Made by a program: the position numbers and the translations under genes. Below the pieces are notes generated by a model. It made no database searches. It was not told the DNA's origin and was given only the letters and a program-made list of their open reading frames with translations. A stretch of 64,000 nt of DNA from Deltaproteobacteria bacterium (GTDB taxonomy: Bacteria; Bdellovibrionota_C; UBA2361; JAGFJO01). Location: positions 23,986-87,985 of the forward strand of contig JAGFJO010000111.1 of NCBI GenBank assembly GCA_024102635.1, read 5' to 3'. Shown piece after piece: positions 1-9,263 of this stretch. How positions within the stretch are numbered: position 1 is the stretch's first letter; each line of letters starts with the position of its first letter.

Positions 1-1
1 T

Positions 2-1030
2 TTTTTAAGCGAATTCGTCCGAGCAAGCGGCATGTCTGCGGCGGTGCTGACCAACGTTCCAAATCAGCCTGATTTCGACGGCAGAAAGGAGAACGCTTTG
101 ATGGCGTTCACTTTTCACCGCTACTTAGAAACTGGCGATGATAGCTGGCCGGTTATATTTCCGATGGTACGGGCAGCAGCTCGCGCTATGGATACTTTGA
201 CTGCATTTTCATCCTCCGAACTTGGATTTTCGATCGATAAATTCATACTTAGCGGAGCTTCAAAGAGAGGGTGGACGGCATGGCTAAGCGCTGCGGTTGA
301 TAGCCGGGTGCAAGCCATAGCTCCGATGGTATTCGATATGCTTAATATGCGTGAACAGATAAGGCTGGCGCAGGCTAGTTATGGCAAGGAGAGCGAAAAG
401 ATCGCCGACTTTAGCCGTTTCGGAATAATCGACCGGATCGACGAGCCTCGTACTTCCCAGTTGCGAACCTGGGTGGACCCGTATTCCTATGTAGAGCGCT
501 TAAATATTCCGAAACTAATATTGCTCGGCACAAATGACCCGTACTGGGTCGTAGATAGTTTAAATCTTTATTTCGATGAGCTTAAGGGACGAAAGCATAT
601 TTATTATGTTCCGAACGGAACACACTCGATCTCTTCAGTTAAAGAGGTGCGCGAATCGCTCGCTTCTTGGGCCTCGGCGGTGAGAGCCTGCGATCTTCCC
701 CGCTTGCAGTGGAGGCAAAACTCCCCCTCTGAGCTACTTAGAAGCATTAGCATCACGGCAGATAGGCCGATTTTGAATGCCCGGTTGTGGCGGGCTGAAT
801 CCGCAGGAGATGATTTCCGGGGCGCTAAATGGAGTGGTTCCGAGGTGCGTACCAATTTTCAAAAGAGTACCTTGAAAGTGAGCTTTGAGGCCGAAGAGGG
901 GCAAAATATGGCTTATTTCGTGGAATTGACGCTCGAGGCAGCGGGGCAACTAATTAGACTTTCAAGCCCAATTACCGTGATCGGCCGCAACCGGGTAGTC
1001 AAGCGGGGTATATTCGCTGCCTTACATTGA
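2..1030 (+). CDS. PhoPQ-activated pathogenicity-related (PqaA-type) protein, 5' end cut by window
   Basis: An alpha/beta-hydrolase-like protein of the PqaA family. The frame is open to the left window edge, so the N-terminus is missing; the first internal ATG is at 32. Numbered from that ATG, the nucleophile elbow GASKRG holds Ser77, and a later TNDPYW (Asp) and NGTHS (His) complete a plausible Ser-Asp-His triad. The PqaA hallmarks NQP, the AMDT helix after a WP-PM segment, and SGASKRGWT are all present. The family is usually exported, but the signal region is outside the window. The C-terminal third is a beta-rich segment typical of the family. Biochemical function is not established for the family. 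It is followed after 64 bp by rpmE with no obvious terminator. Confidence 0.8.
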   Translation, partial: FLSEFVRASGMSAAVLTNVPNQPDFDGRKENALMAFTFHRYLETGDDSWPVIFPMVRAAARAMDTLTAFSSSELGFSIDKFILSGASKRGWTAWLSAAVDSRVQAIAPMVFDMLNMREQIRLAQASYGKESEKIADFSRFGIIDRIDEPRTSQLRTWVDPYSYVERLNIPKLILLGTNDPYWVVDSLNLYFDELKGRKHIYYVPNGTHSISSVKEVRESLASWASAVRACDLPRLQWRQNSPSELLRSISITADRPILNARLWRAESAGDDFRGAKWSGSEVRTNFQKSTLKVSFEAEEGQNMAYFVELTLEAAGQLIRLSSPITVIGRNRVVKRGIFAALH

Positions 1031-1094
1031 CATGCCGATGGGCTTAATATAGGCTAGCTTGATTATTCAGCTACTTAAGTAATTTTTGGGTGCC

Positions 1095-1313
1095 ATGAAA
1101 GAGGGAATTCATCCGGAGTATTTTCAAACAACTGTCTATTGTGGTGGATGCGGATCCACTTTCGATACTGGATCAACCGTGCCGGAGATCAGAGTAAACG
1201 TCTGCTCGGTTTGTCATCCTTTCTACTCAGGTAAACAGAAACTTCTGGATGCCGAGGGCCGTGTTGACAGGTTCAAAAAGAAATACGCCAAATTTCAGTC
1301 GGAGCAGAAATAA
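1095..1313 (+). CDS. rpmE: 50S ribosomal protein L31, zinc-binding form
   Basis: A 72-residue protein of the large ribosomal subunit. The opening MKEGIHPEY, the CGGC (Cys16, Cys19) and CSVC (Cys37, Cys40) pairs, and the HPFY-GKQK-GRV-F-KKY tail are the standard L31 signature. Keeping all four cysteines marks the C+ zinc-binding paralogue rather than the zinc-free one expressed under zinc starvation. A TTG at 1086 would add three residues, but the family begins at the ATG used here. No strong Shine-Dalgarno site is visible. The lipoprotein gene starts 22 bp downstream on the same strand. Confidence 0.96.
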   Translation: MKEGIHPEYFQTTVYCGGCGSTFDTGSTVPEIRVNVCSVCHPFYSGKQKLLDAEGRVDRFKKKYAKFQSEQK

Positions 1314-1335
1314 GCTGAAGATTTTCACCGTGAAA

Positions 1336-1884
1336 ATGTTTCATTTCACGCGTGAACTAATGCTTCTTATCTTGATCCTTTTCTTAGGCGCTTGCCAGCA
1401 GCAAGACACCGGTCTAAATCCGGGAAATCATCCGCCACGAATAGAGCTACCCGATCTGGAGGGCAAAAAGCACTCGCTCGAGGACTATCGAGGCAAGGTG
1501 GTGCTTCTTAATTTTTGGGCTTCTTGGTGTTTGCCTTGTGTGGCAGAGCTCCCGGCGTTACAAAATCTCTATGACCAGCTGCGCGATAGCGGCTTTGTGG
1601 TCATTGCAGTCGGGATTGACGACGACGAAGCATCGCTTGCCGAGTTCAAGCGTAGATTCGGCCTTTCATTCCCTGTGTTAGTAGACAAAAGCGGCACGGT
1701 AAAAAGCCGCTACCGAATCAGCGGAGTTCCTGAAAGTTTCGTGCTGGATAGCGAGGGTAAACTGGTGCTTTTCCCGGATCCGCAATCCGATGTTCCTTCA
1801 ATCAAGATATTCGGCCCGCGTGAATGGAGCAGTCCCGACATGGTGGCGCGCATCAAAGCATTTATTGACCAAGAGGGCCGGTAA
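1336..1884 (+). CDS. TlpA/ResA-like thioredoxin-fold lipoprotein
   Basis: A periplasm-facing thiol-disulfide reductase of the TlpA/ResA family. An N-terminal hydrophobic segment ends in the lipobox LGAC (Cys20), predicting lipidation. The AhpC/TSA-type thioredoxin domain contains WCLPC (Cys65, Cys68) after the family's VVLLNFWASW strand, and a cis-proline region GVPESFV. In other bacteria such proteins keep haem-binding cysteines of apocytochrome c or other substrates reduced; no cytochrome c maturation gene is nearby, so the substrate is unknown. The ATG at 1336 was preferred; a GTG at 1330 is an alternative. The stop lies 2 bp before the next gene, suggesting co-transcription. Confidence 0.87.
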   Translation: MFHFTRELMLLILILFLGACQQQDTGLNPGNHPPRIELPDLEGKKHSLEDYRGKVVLLNFWASWCLPCVAELPALQNLYDQLRDSGFVVIAVGIDDDEASLAEFKRRFGLSFPVLVDKSGTVKSRYRISGVPESFVLDSEGKLVLFPDPQSDVPSIKIFGPREWSSPDMVARIKAFIDQEGR

Positions 1885-1886
1885 CA

Positions 1887-2984
1887 TTGAAGTCGCTAAG
1901 GCTATTTCGAGCTCTAACAGTGCTGGTAATGCTGCTGATCGTGCTGCGTGTAGTGGCCGCAATAATGCCTTCGGCGCAGTTCGGCGAGCAGTTCCATCCG
2001 GCACAAACCCCGGCCGCGCCGTTATTCGACCGCTCCCAAGCTGTGGAAAGCGTGCTCATCGGAGGTGATGGCGGGCGTATGCATCGGCGCATGGGGACTG
2101 CGATGGCTTCCTGGCTCGAGAGATCGCCCCGTCAGCGTAGCGCTCTTTTCCTAGGTGACAACATTTATCCCGCCGGAATGCCCGACCCATCTCAGGCACG
2201 CGAGTACGAGCGCGCGGAGGAGTCTTTGAGACGCCATATCCTTCCACTCAAGCCGCTGGGAGTGAATTTCCTTTTTATACCCGGAAACCACGATTGGGAC
2301 TTTGAAGGAGAGATGGGTTTTGATCGGATTCTGAGACAGCAGGAGTGGTTAAATAGAGAATTGGGGCCGGGCCACTTTTCCCCGAAGGGTGGTTGCGGCG
2401 GGCCCGGATTGGTAAAGCTTACCGATCATGTGCAAGCGTTAGTCTTCGATACGCAGTGGTGGTTGCACCAGGCACAGAGGGGGGAGTCTAAGGAAGCCGG
2501 CTGTGAGGCCTCGACACCTGAAGAGATGAGAGAATTGGTGAATAGGCATCTTTCGGCAACTCCTTCGAATGTTATTACAATTGTTTCGACACACCATCCT
2601 TTCCGCACCTATGGACGTCACGGGCGTTCAACGCGATGTCCTTCGGGAAGTTTATGTCCCGAGAATAAGCAAATGGTGGCAGAACTATCCGCGATGGTTG
2701 AGCCGTTCAATCCCTTGATCTGCGCCGGAGGTCACGACCACGGATTGCAGTTAATAGACGGCGGAGAGCGGGGGTGCAGGTACTACGTTGTGTCCGGTGC
2801 TATTTCGGACACAACATCAGTCAGTTACGACGAAGGAACTTTATATGCATCAGATTTGCGCGGATTCATGATGCTAGACCGCACCAGAGACGGTGCATTC
2901 TATCTTTCAATCATAACGGTGCAGCTTACAGGAGACTCTCAGTATCACGACCAAGTTGAGTTCTCGCTTGCGATATCCAAATAA
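1887..2984 (+). CDS. membrane-anchored calcineurin-like metallophosphoesterase
   Basis: A dinuclear-metal phosphoesterase. Residues 8-27 form a hydrophobic anchor or uncleaved signal. The metal motifs occur in order: GDGG (60-63), GDN (90-92), GNHDW (133-137), THHP (235-238) and GGHDHG (281-286). The arrangement resembles bacterial homologues of purple acid phosphatase type 5. The first motif has GDGG where many relatives have DxH, as expected in the purple acid phosphatase branch. The start is a TTG, supported by an AGAGGG ribosome binding site about nine bases upstream inside the end of the TlpA-like gene. The physiological substrate cannot be told from sequence. A periplasmic location is inferred from the anchor. 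Confidence 0.83.
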   Translation: MKSLRLFRALTVLVMLLIVLRVVAAIMPSAQFGEQFHPAQTPAAPLFDRSQAVESVLIGGDGGRMHRRMGTAMASWLERSPRQRSALFLGDNIYPAGMPDPSQAREYERAEESLRRHILPLKPLGVNFLFIPGNHDWDFEGEMGFDRILRQQEWLNRELGPGHFSPKGGCGGPGLVKLTDHVQALVFDTQWWLHQAQRGESKEAGCEASTPEEMRELVNRHLSATPSNVITIVSTHHPFRTYGRHGRSTRCPSGSLCPENKQMVAELSAMVEPFNPLICAGGHDHGLQLIDGGERGCRYYVVSGAISDTTSVSYDEGTLYASDLRGFMMLDRTRDGAFYLSIITVQLTGDSQYHDQVEFSLAISK

Positions 2985-2986
2985 CA

Positions 2987-3010
2987 CCCCTCAGCTCAGC
3001 GGTAGAGGGG
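2987..3010. terminator. possible bidirectional terminator hairpin
   Basis: CCCCTC at 2987-2992 pairs with GAGGGG at 3005-3010 across a 12-base loop, in the junction between two convergent genes. It overlaps the end of the kinase gene. No U-tract follows on either strand, so intrinsic termination is uncertain. Confidence 0.3.
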
Positions 3011-4846
3011 GATGGCATAACGCTTCGAAAGAAAATTCTCAAGCCCCTTTCGCTGCCAATCAGAGAGCTGTCTGTTGAAAACGGCAAACTCAGTAAGATC
3101 CCCGCTAAAAAAATCAGTGGGTGTAGAATTGTCCCACTCTTGGCCTATAACGGCCTGAGTAGCCCCTTGAAAGCTTAATTTACCGTCGAAGAGTACCCGC
3201 GCGATGCGAAAACCGTTTTGATAGATCTCAAGCTCTTGCTCACTGAAAAGAAATAAGTAGATGGCAAAATTGTGAATATTGGAATAGTAAGGCTCGTTCT
3301 CGAGATAAATTCCTCTGTTATCGATATCATTTCGCCGTACCCAGATACGTCTGTGCCGTGTGAAACCAACCCTTACAAGATCTACCAACCTATTGCCGGT
3401 ATAGGCAGCGAAAAGCCATTGCGGTTTACTGTCACGGGTGCGGGCTACGAATGCGATGCTAATTCCGGATCCGTCTTTCAACGCGCCGGCGATGCCGTCG
3501 GCAATAAAAAAATCATTCTGCCCATCAAACCTGACGGCCGGAAAACCGTTTAGCGCTGCGTACTGTAATACCGGCTGGCGGCTATGGTCCGGTTGAGAAA
3601 TAACGACGCTACTAGTGCCGGCACTGCTTTTCCAAACATTAATGGCGGAGCCATTACCCACAGTCAGGCTTGACGATTCGAAATGAGCCACTAGGCCCGG
3701 AATACTCGAGGGTGTCGCTGCCCGCAGGCTGGCCATTCTATCATACCAGATGTATGCCGTTGTTATAGCCATTGCCACCAAAGTGATCACTGAGTAGATC
3801 CAGATCTTCCTTGGGGTCGTCATTTTCTTTAGAAAGATTGCGGTAGATGTGCCGATGGCGCTACTGCCTATACGCCTTGTAATCCCCGAAATTATGCTTT
3901 CAGGATTCCCAAGTGGGGTATAGGTAACTGAACTTCTGTGAAAGAGCGAGTCTACAGGGAGATTCGCGGTCAGGTCGGCTGATCCTTCGCCGGTGGCCGA
4001 TTCATTTGAAGAGTTCCATTCGCCCTCAAGGGCTTTTAGGTCGCGGGACATATCTTCTGCCGATTGATAGCGGCGCGACAGGTCAAAAGACATAGCCTTC
4101 TCGACGATGCCGATAAGACGCGAATCCACATCCGGGGCCAGTTGAAATAAAGGAGTGGGTTTATGATGCAAGCGATCGCGTAGGACTGCGAGCGCATCCT
4201 CGGAAGGATAAGGCGACTGTCCTCCGATGAGCTCGTAACCTATCACTCCCAAGGCAAATATATCGCCTCGATGGTCACAGTCTCCGGTTTGAAGATATTC
4301 AGGAGCTAAGTAGCGCGGTGTGCCAACCGCGGCCCCGTTGTTAGTAAGAGTGGCGGAGTCGGAGAGCCGGGCGACGCCGAAATCACTTATTTTAACGGTT
4401 CCATCACTGGTCAACAGAATGTTAGCCGGCTTGAGGTCTCGGTGAATTATTGAACGCGCATGTATAGCGGCGAGCCCTTCCGAAATCTGGCGCAGAAATC
4501 GCATCGCCCCGTGTTGTGTGGCCCGCCTATTCTGCATGCGCTGCAGTAAGTCACCGCCATTGACATACTCCATTGCATAGGCTTGATAGGTATCCTCATC
4601 AAAGTACTCGTACGCGCGCACCACATTTATGTGGTTTATGGAATACGAAGCGATTATCTCCTGGCGGAATCGTTTGACTGCTTGGGGCTTTACTAACACT
4701 CCGGGGTAAAGGATCTTAAGCGCGACAAGAAAGTCACGATGCGTTGCATCGCATGCAAGATATACGGCCCCGGCCGCCCCAGCGCCAAGGCTCTTGATGA
4801 TTTCGTATCGCTTGCCGAAGAGAGATCCCGGCTGCAGGCTCCACAT
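2996..4846 (-). CDS. transmembrane Ser/Thr protein kinase with extracytoplasmic LamG-like domain
   Basis: A eukaryotic-type (Hanks) protein kinase. The kinase domain (about 10-275) has the glycine loop GAGAAGAV (21-28), the VALK lysine Lys44, Glu63, catalytic HRDLKPAN (135-142), DFG (155-157) and GTPRYLAPE (175-183), so it looks active. A linker rich in Ser/Thr is followed by one membrane segment (about 348-367). The remaining 235 residues show a jellyroll pattern of the concanavalin/LamG type, including FDGQNDFF and a terminal FNRQLSDWQR segment. The predicted topology puts the kinase in the cytoplasm and the LamG-like domain in the periplasm, where it might bind glycan or protein. No partner phosphatase gene is adjacent. 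The next minus-strand gene upstream encodes an exported protein of unknown function. Confidence 0.86.
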   Translation of the reverse strand: MWSLQPGSLFGKRYEIIKSLGAGAAGAVYLACDATHRDFLVALKILYPGVLVKPQAVKRFRQEIIASYSINHINVVRAYEYFDEDTYQAYAMEYVNGGDLLQRMQNRRATQHGAMRFLRQISEGLAAIHARSIIHRDLKPANILLTSDGTVKISDFGVARLSDSATLTNNGAAVGTPRYLAPEYLQTGDCDHRGDIFALGVIGYELIGGQSPYPSEDALAVLRDRLHHKPTPLFQLAPDVDSRLIGIVEKAMSFDLSRRYQSAEDMSRDLKALEGEWNSSNESATGEGSADLTANLPVDSLFHRSSVTYTPLGNPESIISGITRRIGSSAIGTSTAIFLKKMTTPRKIWIYSVITLVAMAITTAYIWYDRMASLRAATPSSIPGLVAHFESSSLTVGNGSAINVWKSSAGTSSVVISQPDHSRQPVLQYAALNGFPAVRFDGQNDFFIADGIAGALKDGSGISIAFVARTRDSKPQWLFAAYTGNRLVDLVRVGFTRHRRIWVRRNDIDNRGIYLENEPYYSNIHNFAIYLFLFSEQELEIYQNGFRIARVLFDGKLSFQGATQAVIGQEWDNSTPTDFFSGDLTEFAVFNRQLSDWQRKGLENFLSKRYAIPLYR

Positions 4847-5057
4847 AGTCCTATCTCTTAATGCAATACTATTAAGTTTCGGATCGGAGGAAACCGTCTA
4901 AATCTTTAAGTAAAGCCTGTGATTAGGCGTAACTAATAGAGCTGCCTCAGTCTTCACGAAAAAGAAGTGAAATCTTGCCCCCTTAGATTAAGAGAGCCTG
5001 ACGGCGTAGTGAGACAATGATTTAAAATTCGGAACCATACCCTCTTTGTTGTGGATA

Positions 5058-5834
5058 CTAAGAGCATTCTAGAGCTACATCACCATCCGTGGAGCTTAGG
5101 CTGATGGACTGCAAAGCTCCATCGTCAACCTCGACCTCCCCCTCGCTTTGGACTATAGCCGCAGGCGCGCCGTTTTGGGCAATGCTAAGAGCTGCCTGTG
5201 CCTCATCACCATTTACATTAATAGTGGAAGAGAAAACCACCTCGTGCCCACCGGTAACGCTGTCGGCGTCGAAAGAGATACTAAACGAATTGTTGGACGA
5301 CTGAGCGGTAGAGATTGAGTTTGCGACGAATTCAACCGAGTTGTCGCCGTTCAGTCCGGTCGTAAGAGTGCAGTCTAAAGTACCGCTCAGGTTGGAGGAG
5401 AATACTGCTCCATTGATCACGGTAGTGAATTCGCGATTCGGGTGAAGCAGTTTGGCGATCACAGTGTAATTGAAGGGTAGAGCGGCTGTTTGGGGACCGA
5501 TCTCTATACCTATCGGGCCCGGCAGCTCCTTTGATCGTATCTGTGAGGTGAAGAAATGTCTGTTGATAAAGAAATCAAACTGAATTGGCAGATGTTGGTA
5601 CTCCACGTGAGCGACGTAGGCGTCTACGAGCAGTTTCACTCTTTCGCCTTCAACGACCGGCGTAACGGATAAAGATGGCGAGCGCCGTTTTGAGTCAAGG
5701 TCGCCGCTTATTCCCTCTGATGTCAGTGTGACGGCGGACTGCGCAGAAGCGCTCTCTGAAAGAGCTGTCAGTACGGCAGCATTGCATGCAGCAAGAAAAG
5801 CAAGCGCAACTAGTTTAGAGTGAATCGTGAACAT
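5058..5834 (-). CDS. exported protein of unknown function
   Basis: A 258-residue protein with a clear signal peptide: hydrophobic core at about 8-25 and an ASA-Q type cleavage site near residue 31. An LAAC at about 14-17 could be read as a lipobox but lies too early in the hydrophobic core. The mature part is beta-rich, Ser/Thr/Asn-rich and low in charge, with two cysteines (in LDCTL and the terminal LECS) that could form a disulfide. No family was recognised. It is divergent from the lipoprotein gene at 6036 and on the same strand as the LamG-tailed kinase, 211 bp upstream of it, so a functional link is possible but unproven. Confidence 0.72.
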   Translation of the reverse strand: MFTIHSKLVALAFLAACNAAVLTALSESASAQSAVTLTSEGISGDLDSKRRSPSLSVTPVVEGERVKLLVDAYVAHVEYQHLPIQFDFFINRHFFTSQIRSKELPGPIGIEIGPQTAALPFNYTVIAKLLHPNREFTTVINGAVFSSNLSGTLDCTLTTGLNGDNSVEFVANSISTAQSSNNSFSISFDADSVTGGHEVVFSSTINVNGDEAQAALSIAQNGAPAAIVQSEGEVEVDDGALQSISLSSTDGDVALECS

Positions 5835-6035
5835 TACTTAACCCCCCACCTTAAAAAAACACCGATCAGTTAGATGCCGGTTGAAATGGATGAAGCGCGA
5901 TAAACCTAGCGCCCCTTATAACACGCCGTTCTAGCACCTGTAAATATAGTTTTATGAGTGACGATTATTGCTAGGTAGGCAGGGGGCTTAAACTTTTGCA
6001 TAATCAGACAGGTGGTTTGAGTACCGGCTGTAATA

Positions 6036-6530
6036 ATGACCTTGCTATCCGAAAGCCTTAGTCAAAAATTCCTTCGGCGTTTTACTTTATCTTTGCTATT
6101 TATGTCCGCTTACGGTTGCGGCGTGATTAGAGAGCGTGAAGATAACTCTCCTGAACTTGCTTCGATTATCAGCAAGCCGCTCCCGCCCGAGAAAAACGAG
6201 GAGTTGCTCACCGAGGTAGGAGAGAACTGGCTTTTTGGACAAGGACTTGGGAGTACCGCTCTCACTGCCGGTTCAATATTTGTTTTTCCCCCTTATGCGC
6301 TGTATGTTGTGGGCAACGGTATCCTGACGATCAGCGGCTATGAGCCGCTCTACATTACGGACGCGCTGCCCCAGTCCGAGAAAGAGGGGTTTAACGATAT
6401 TTATGATTCAGTGACCGGCGCGCCCGGGCGCTTCACCGCTGCGGTTGCCGGCAAGGAGTACCGCACTGAAGAGGCTGCTAAGCAGCGCCTTCACTCGCTG
6501 CTTTCGGAGGAGGCAGATCAGGCGCAGTAA
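6036..6530 (+). CDS. putative lipoprotein of unknown function
   Basis: A 164-residue protein whose N-terminus has basic residues, a hydrophobic stretch and a lipobox-like AYGC near residue 28, suggesting an outer-membrane or periplasmic lipoprotein. The mature part has one further hydrophobic, Gly/Pro/Tyr-rich stretch (about 70-100) that could associate with membrane, then a charged tail. No family was recognised. It is transcribed divergently from the exported-protein gene; the 200 bp between them must carry both promoters, but no convincing -35/-10 pair was seen. Confidence 0.65.
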   Translation: MTLLSESLSQKFLRRFTLSLLFMSAYGCGVIREREDNSPELASIISKPLPPEKNEELLTEVGENWLFGQGLGSTALTAGSIFVFPPYALYVVGNGILTISGYEPLYITDALPQSEKEGFNDIYDSVTGAPGRFTAAVAGKEYRTEEAAKQRLHSLLSEEADQAQ

Positions 6531-6632
6531 AATAGCTATGGTTTTTATTCTGAAAGATAAAAATGCCGTGATTCGCCGCCGAGCTGTAGATGGGGCCGAG
6601 TCAAACTTAGTGCGCAGGGGACAAATATAGCA

Positions 6633-7520
6633 ATGGCGCTCATCGGTCTCGTTGTAAAACCTGGTATTCCCAAGGCACTAGATCTAGCGGCTGAGTTAAT
6701 CCTGTGGAGCGAAGAGAAAAATCACGGCCTGCTGTTGGAATCCAACACCGCCAAGATTGTAGGACGGCGGGTCAAAAGCAAGCAGCTCTCGTCATGCCCA
6801 CCTGAACAGCTCGCGCTGTCGGCCGATCCGATAGTTACGCTCGGCGGAGACGGTACTCTAATAGGCATCGCCAGATATGTCGAAGGCCGCTCTCCAGTAA
6901 TGATCGGGGTAAACTTCGGTCATCTAGGCTTTTTGACGGAGATCTCTCCGGACGAGTTATTTGTTGTTCTTGAGAGCGTGCTGTCGAACGGTGTCAGATA
7001 TGCGGACCGCTCTATGCTTTCGGCCTGCGTGCTGCGCGAAGGAAAGCAGGTTTATAGCTCGCAAGTTGTAAATGATGCAGTGGTGCAGAAGGGGGTTAAG
7101 GAGAAGCTTCTTGAGCTCGACCTGGAGGTAAATGGAGAGGACGTGACCCGCATCCGTGCCGACGGGGTGATTGTCTCAACCCCTACAGGCTCCACGGCTT
7201 ACTCCCTTTCAGCCGGAGGATCGATAGTCCACCCGACTCTTGAGGTATCGTTAGTCACTCCAATATGTGCCCATTCTCTCACCAATAGACCTCTGATTCT
7301 CGGCATGGATGCGGAGATCTGTGTTACGATTCCGCAGTATGAGGGGCAGGTGTTTTTGATAATAGATGGGCAGGTGTCTTTCGAGCTCAAAGTAGGAGAC
7401 AGGCTTAGCGTAACGCGAGCTCAGAATCGAGTAAGATTCGTTCGCTCACCGGCAAAGAGTTACTTCGAAATTCTGAGAACTAAGCTTAATTGGGGGGTTG
7501 CTAACAAAGCCGAGCTTTAA
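6633..7520 (+). CDS. nadK: NAD kinase
   Basis: Phosphorylates NAD to NADP in the cytoplasm. The 295-residue length is normal. The catalytic GGDGT motif is at 71-75, followed by GVNFGHLGFLTE, the VVNDAVV segment that contacts NAD, and the glycine-rich TPTGSTAYSLSAGG motif. All are characteristic of the PpnK/NadK family and no key residue is missing. It lies 99 bp upstream of recN on the same strand, an arrangement seen in many bacteria. Confidence 0.95.
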   Translation: MALIGLVVKPGIPKALDLAAELILWSEEKNHGLLLESNTAKIVGRRVKSKQLSSCPPEQLALSADPIVTLGGDGTLIGIARYVEGRSPVMIGVNFGHLGFLTEISPDELFVVLESVLSNGVRYADRSMLSACVLREGKQVYSSQVVNDAVVQKGVKEKLLELDLEVNGEDVTRIRADGVIVSTPTGSTAYSLSAGGSIVHPTLEVSLVTPICAHSLTNRPLILGMDAEICVTIPQYEGQVFLIIDGQVSFELKVGDRLSVTRAQNRVRFVRSPAKSYFEILRTKLNWGVANKAEL

Positions 7521-7619
7521 TGTGTCTGGCGCACGCGCCGCGGTGTGATCGCCAGCCAGACCGGCTCCTTTAGATATGTTAAACCGGGATTGAAGAACAG
7601 CAGCGGTAAGTTAAGCAGT

Positions 7620-9263
7620 ATGCTGACGGCAATTGAGATATCCAACTTCGCGATAATCGAACATCAGACAATCGGCTTTTCGCCGGGACTTAACGTCATT
7701 AGCGGAGAAACTGGCGCCGGCAAGTCTATTATATTGAGTGCTCTGGAGATAATTTTGGGGGGCAAGCCGAAAGTCTCTTCGATCCGCGCTGCCGCGGATC
7801 AGCTTGAGGTGCAAGCGCATTTTGATCTTGGGGTTCTTCCGGCGCAGATAAAAAATGAACTGCCTGACTCGGTGCGCGGAGACGAACTGCTTATTAGCCG
7901 TTCCTTCAACCGGCATGGCAAGGGACGGGTGTATTTTAATGGACGTCTGGCTTCAGCTGCCCTGCTTGAGGAGGTTTCGGGAAAGCTGGTGAACATCTGC
8001 CGTCAAGGGCAGCAGATGCTGCTTTTGGAGCCTCGTTATCATAGAGAATTGATTGATGACTTCGGGACTCCAAGCGACCTGCTTAGCGAGATGTCGGAAG
8101 CAATGCGCAGCTGCCGGGAGCTTCAGGAGCTTTTTGATAAAGCCGCTGCTCTTAAGAGGGATTTCGTGCGACGTCAGAATGAAATCAACGAGATCATAAG
8201 CGATCTTCAGCCACTCTCGCTGCGCGCGGGCTTGCGAGCCGAGCTGGAGACAAGTATACGGAGATTGGAAGGCTCCGAACGGCTGGTTGAGAATCTGCAG
8301 CAGGCATTGGCGCTGCTCGAGGGAGAACAGGGTATACTGACACAGCTATCCTTATGCCAACCCCGTTTTTTGCAAGCCGCCCGGCTTGATCCCGACGCAG
8401 CTTCTTTTTCGGAACGCGCAGCGTCACTTAAGACGGAAGCCGACGATCTGGCGCACTCCATCTCCGAACACCTATACAAGATCGACATTGATCAGCAGTC
8501 GCTCTCGGAGCTTCGCGATCGGCTTGCTAATGTTGCCCGGATGGAGCGGAAATACCGCTGCGCTGACGATGAGCTTCTCCAGGTTCTGGTAGGGGCGGAG
8601 CGTGAAATGACAGTTGCGCCTGAGCTTGATGCCGGCAAGCTGGAAGGACAGTTGAGCGCGGCGCGCGTGCGGGCCGAAGAGCTAGCTCGCCGTCTAAGCA
8701 CAGTTCGAAGAGAGTCGGCGGAGCGTTTGGTGAAAGCGATCGAAGCGGATTTGGCGGAGCTGAATATGCCCGACGTAAGGCTTTCCGTGGCAATTGAAAA
8801 GGCGGAATTAAACTCGACGGGGTGCGACAGAATTGAGTTCTTGATCTCGACCAATAAGGGTGAACCCTACAAAGCACTAAAACACGTCGCATCCGGCGGC
8901 GAGCTGAGCCGCGTAATGCTCGCTCTTAAAAAGAATTTGCGCGACCGCTCCAACGTAAATGTGTTGGTATTCGACGAAGTGGACAGTGGCGTTTCAGGAA
9001 AAGTCGCTAGGGCGATGGGCCGAAAATTAAGAGAGTTGGCACAGAACTCGCAGGTAATATGCATAACTCACCTGGCTCAGATTGCATCGCTCGCAGACCA
9101 CCACTTGCTGGTTGATAAAAAAGTCGGTGAGCGCACCGTAAGCATAGTAAGAGAGATTCAGGGAAAAGAAAAAGTCGAAGAAATTGCAAGAATGCTGGCT
9201 GGTTATAAGGTTACTAAGGCAGCACGAGAGTCGGCCAAAGAGTTACTGGCATCTAAGAACTAG
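7620..9263 (+). CDS. recN: DNA repair protein RecN
   Basis: An SMC-like ATPase that acts early in recombinational repair of double-strand breaks. Numbered from the ATG used here, Walker A GETGAGKS is at 29-36. A long central coiled-coil region follows, and the C-terminal part carries the ABC signature SGGELSR, Walker B VLVFDEVDSG and the HLAQIA histidine switch. The frame is open upstream to 7545, but RecN proteins begin at MLxxIEIxNFAII, which fixes the start at 7620. The 547-residue length matches the family. It follows nadK and is probably co-transcribed. Confidence 0.95.
   Translation: MLTAIEISNFAIIEHQTIGFSPGLNVISGETGAGKSIILSALEIILGGKPKVSSIRAAADQLEVQAHFDLGVLPAQIKNELPDSVRGDELLISRSFNRHGKGRVYFNGRLASAALLEEVSGKLVNICRQGQQMLLLEPRYHRELIDDFGTPSDLLSEMSEAMRSCRELQELFDKAAALKRDFVRRQNEINEIISDLQPLSLRAGLRAELETSIRRLEGSERLVENLQQALALLEGEQGILTQLSLCQPRFLQAARLDPDAASFSERAASLKTEADDLAHSISEHLYKIDIDQQSLSELRDRLANVARMERKYRCADDELLQVLVGAEREMTVAPELDAGKLEGQLSAARVRAEELARRLSTVRRESAERLVKAIEADLAELNMPDVRLSVAIEKAELNSTGCDRIEFLISTNKGEPYKALKHVASGGELSRVMLALKKNLRDRSNVNVLVFDEVDSGVSGKVARAMGRKLRELAQNSQVICITHLAQIASLADHHLLVDKKVGERTVSIVREIQGKEKVEEIARMLAGYKVTKAARESAKELLASKN

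Noticed and set aside
4882..4893. The 12-mer GATCGGAGGAAA also found at 63950-63961
   Set aside because: One repeated 12-mer pair in 64 kb is expected by chance, and there is no matching inverted arm at the first site.
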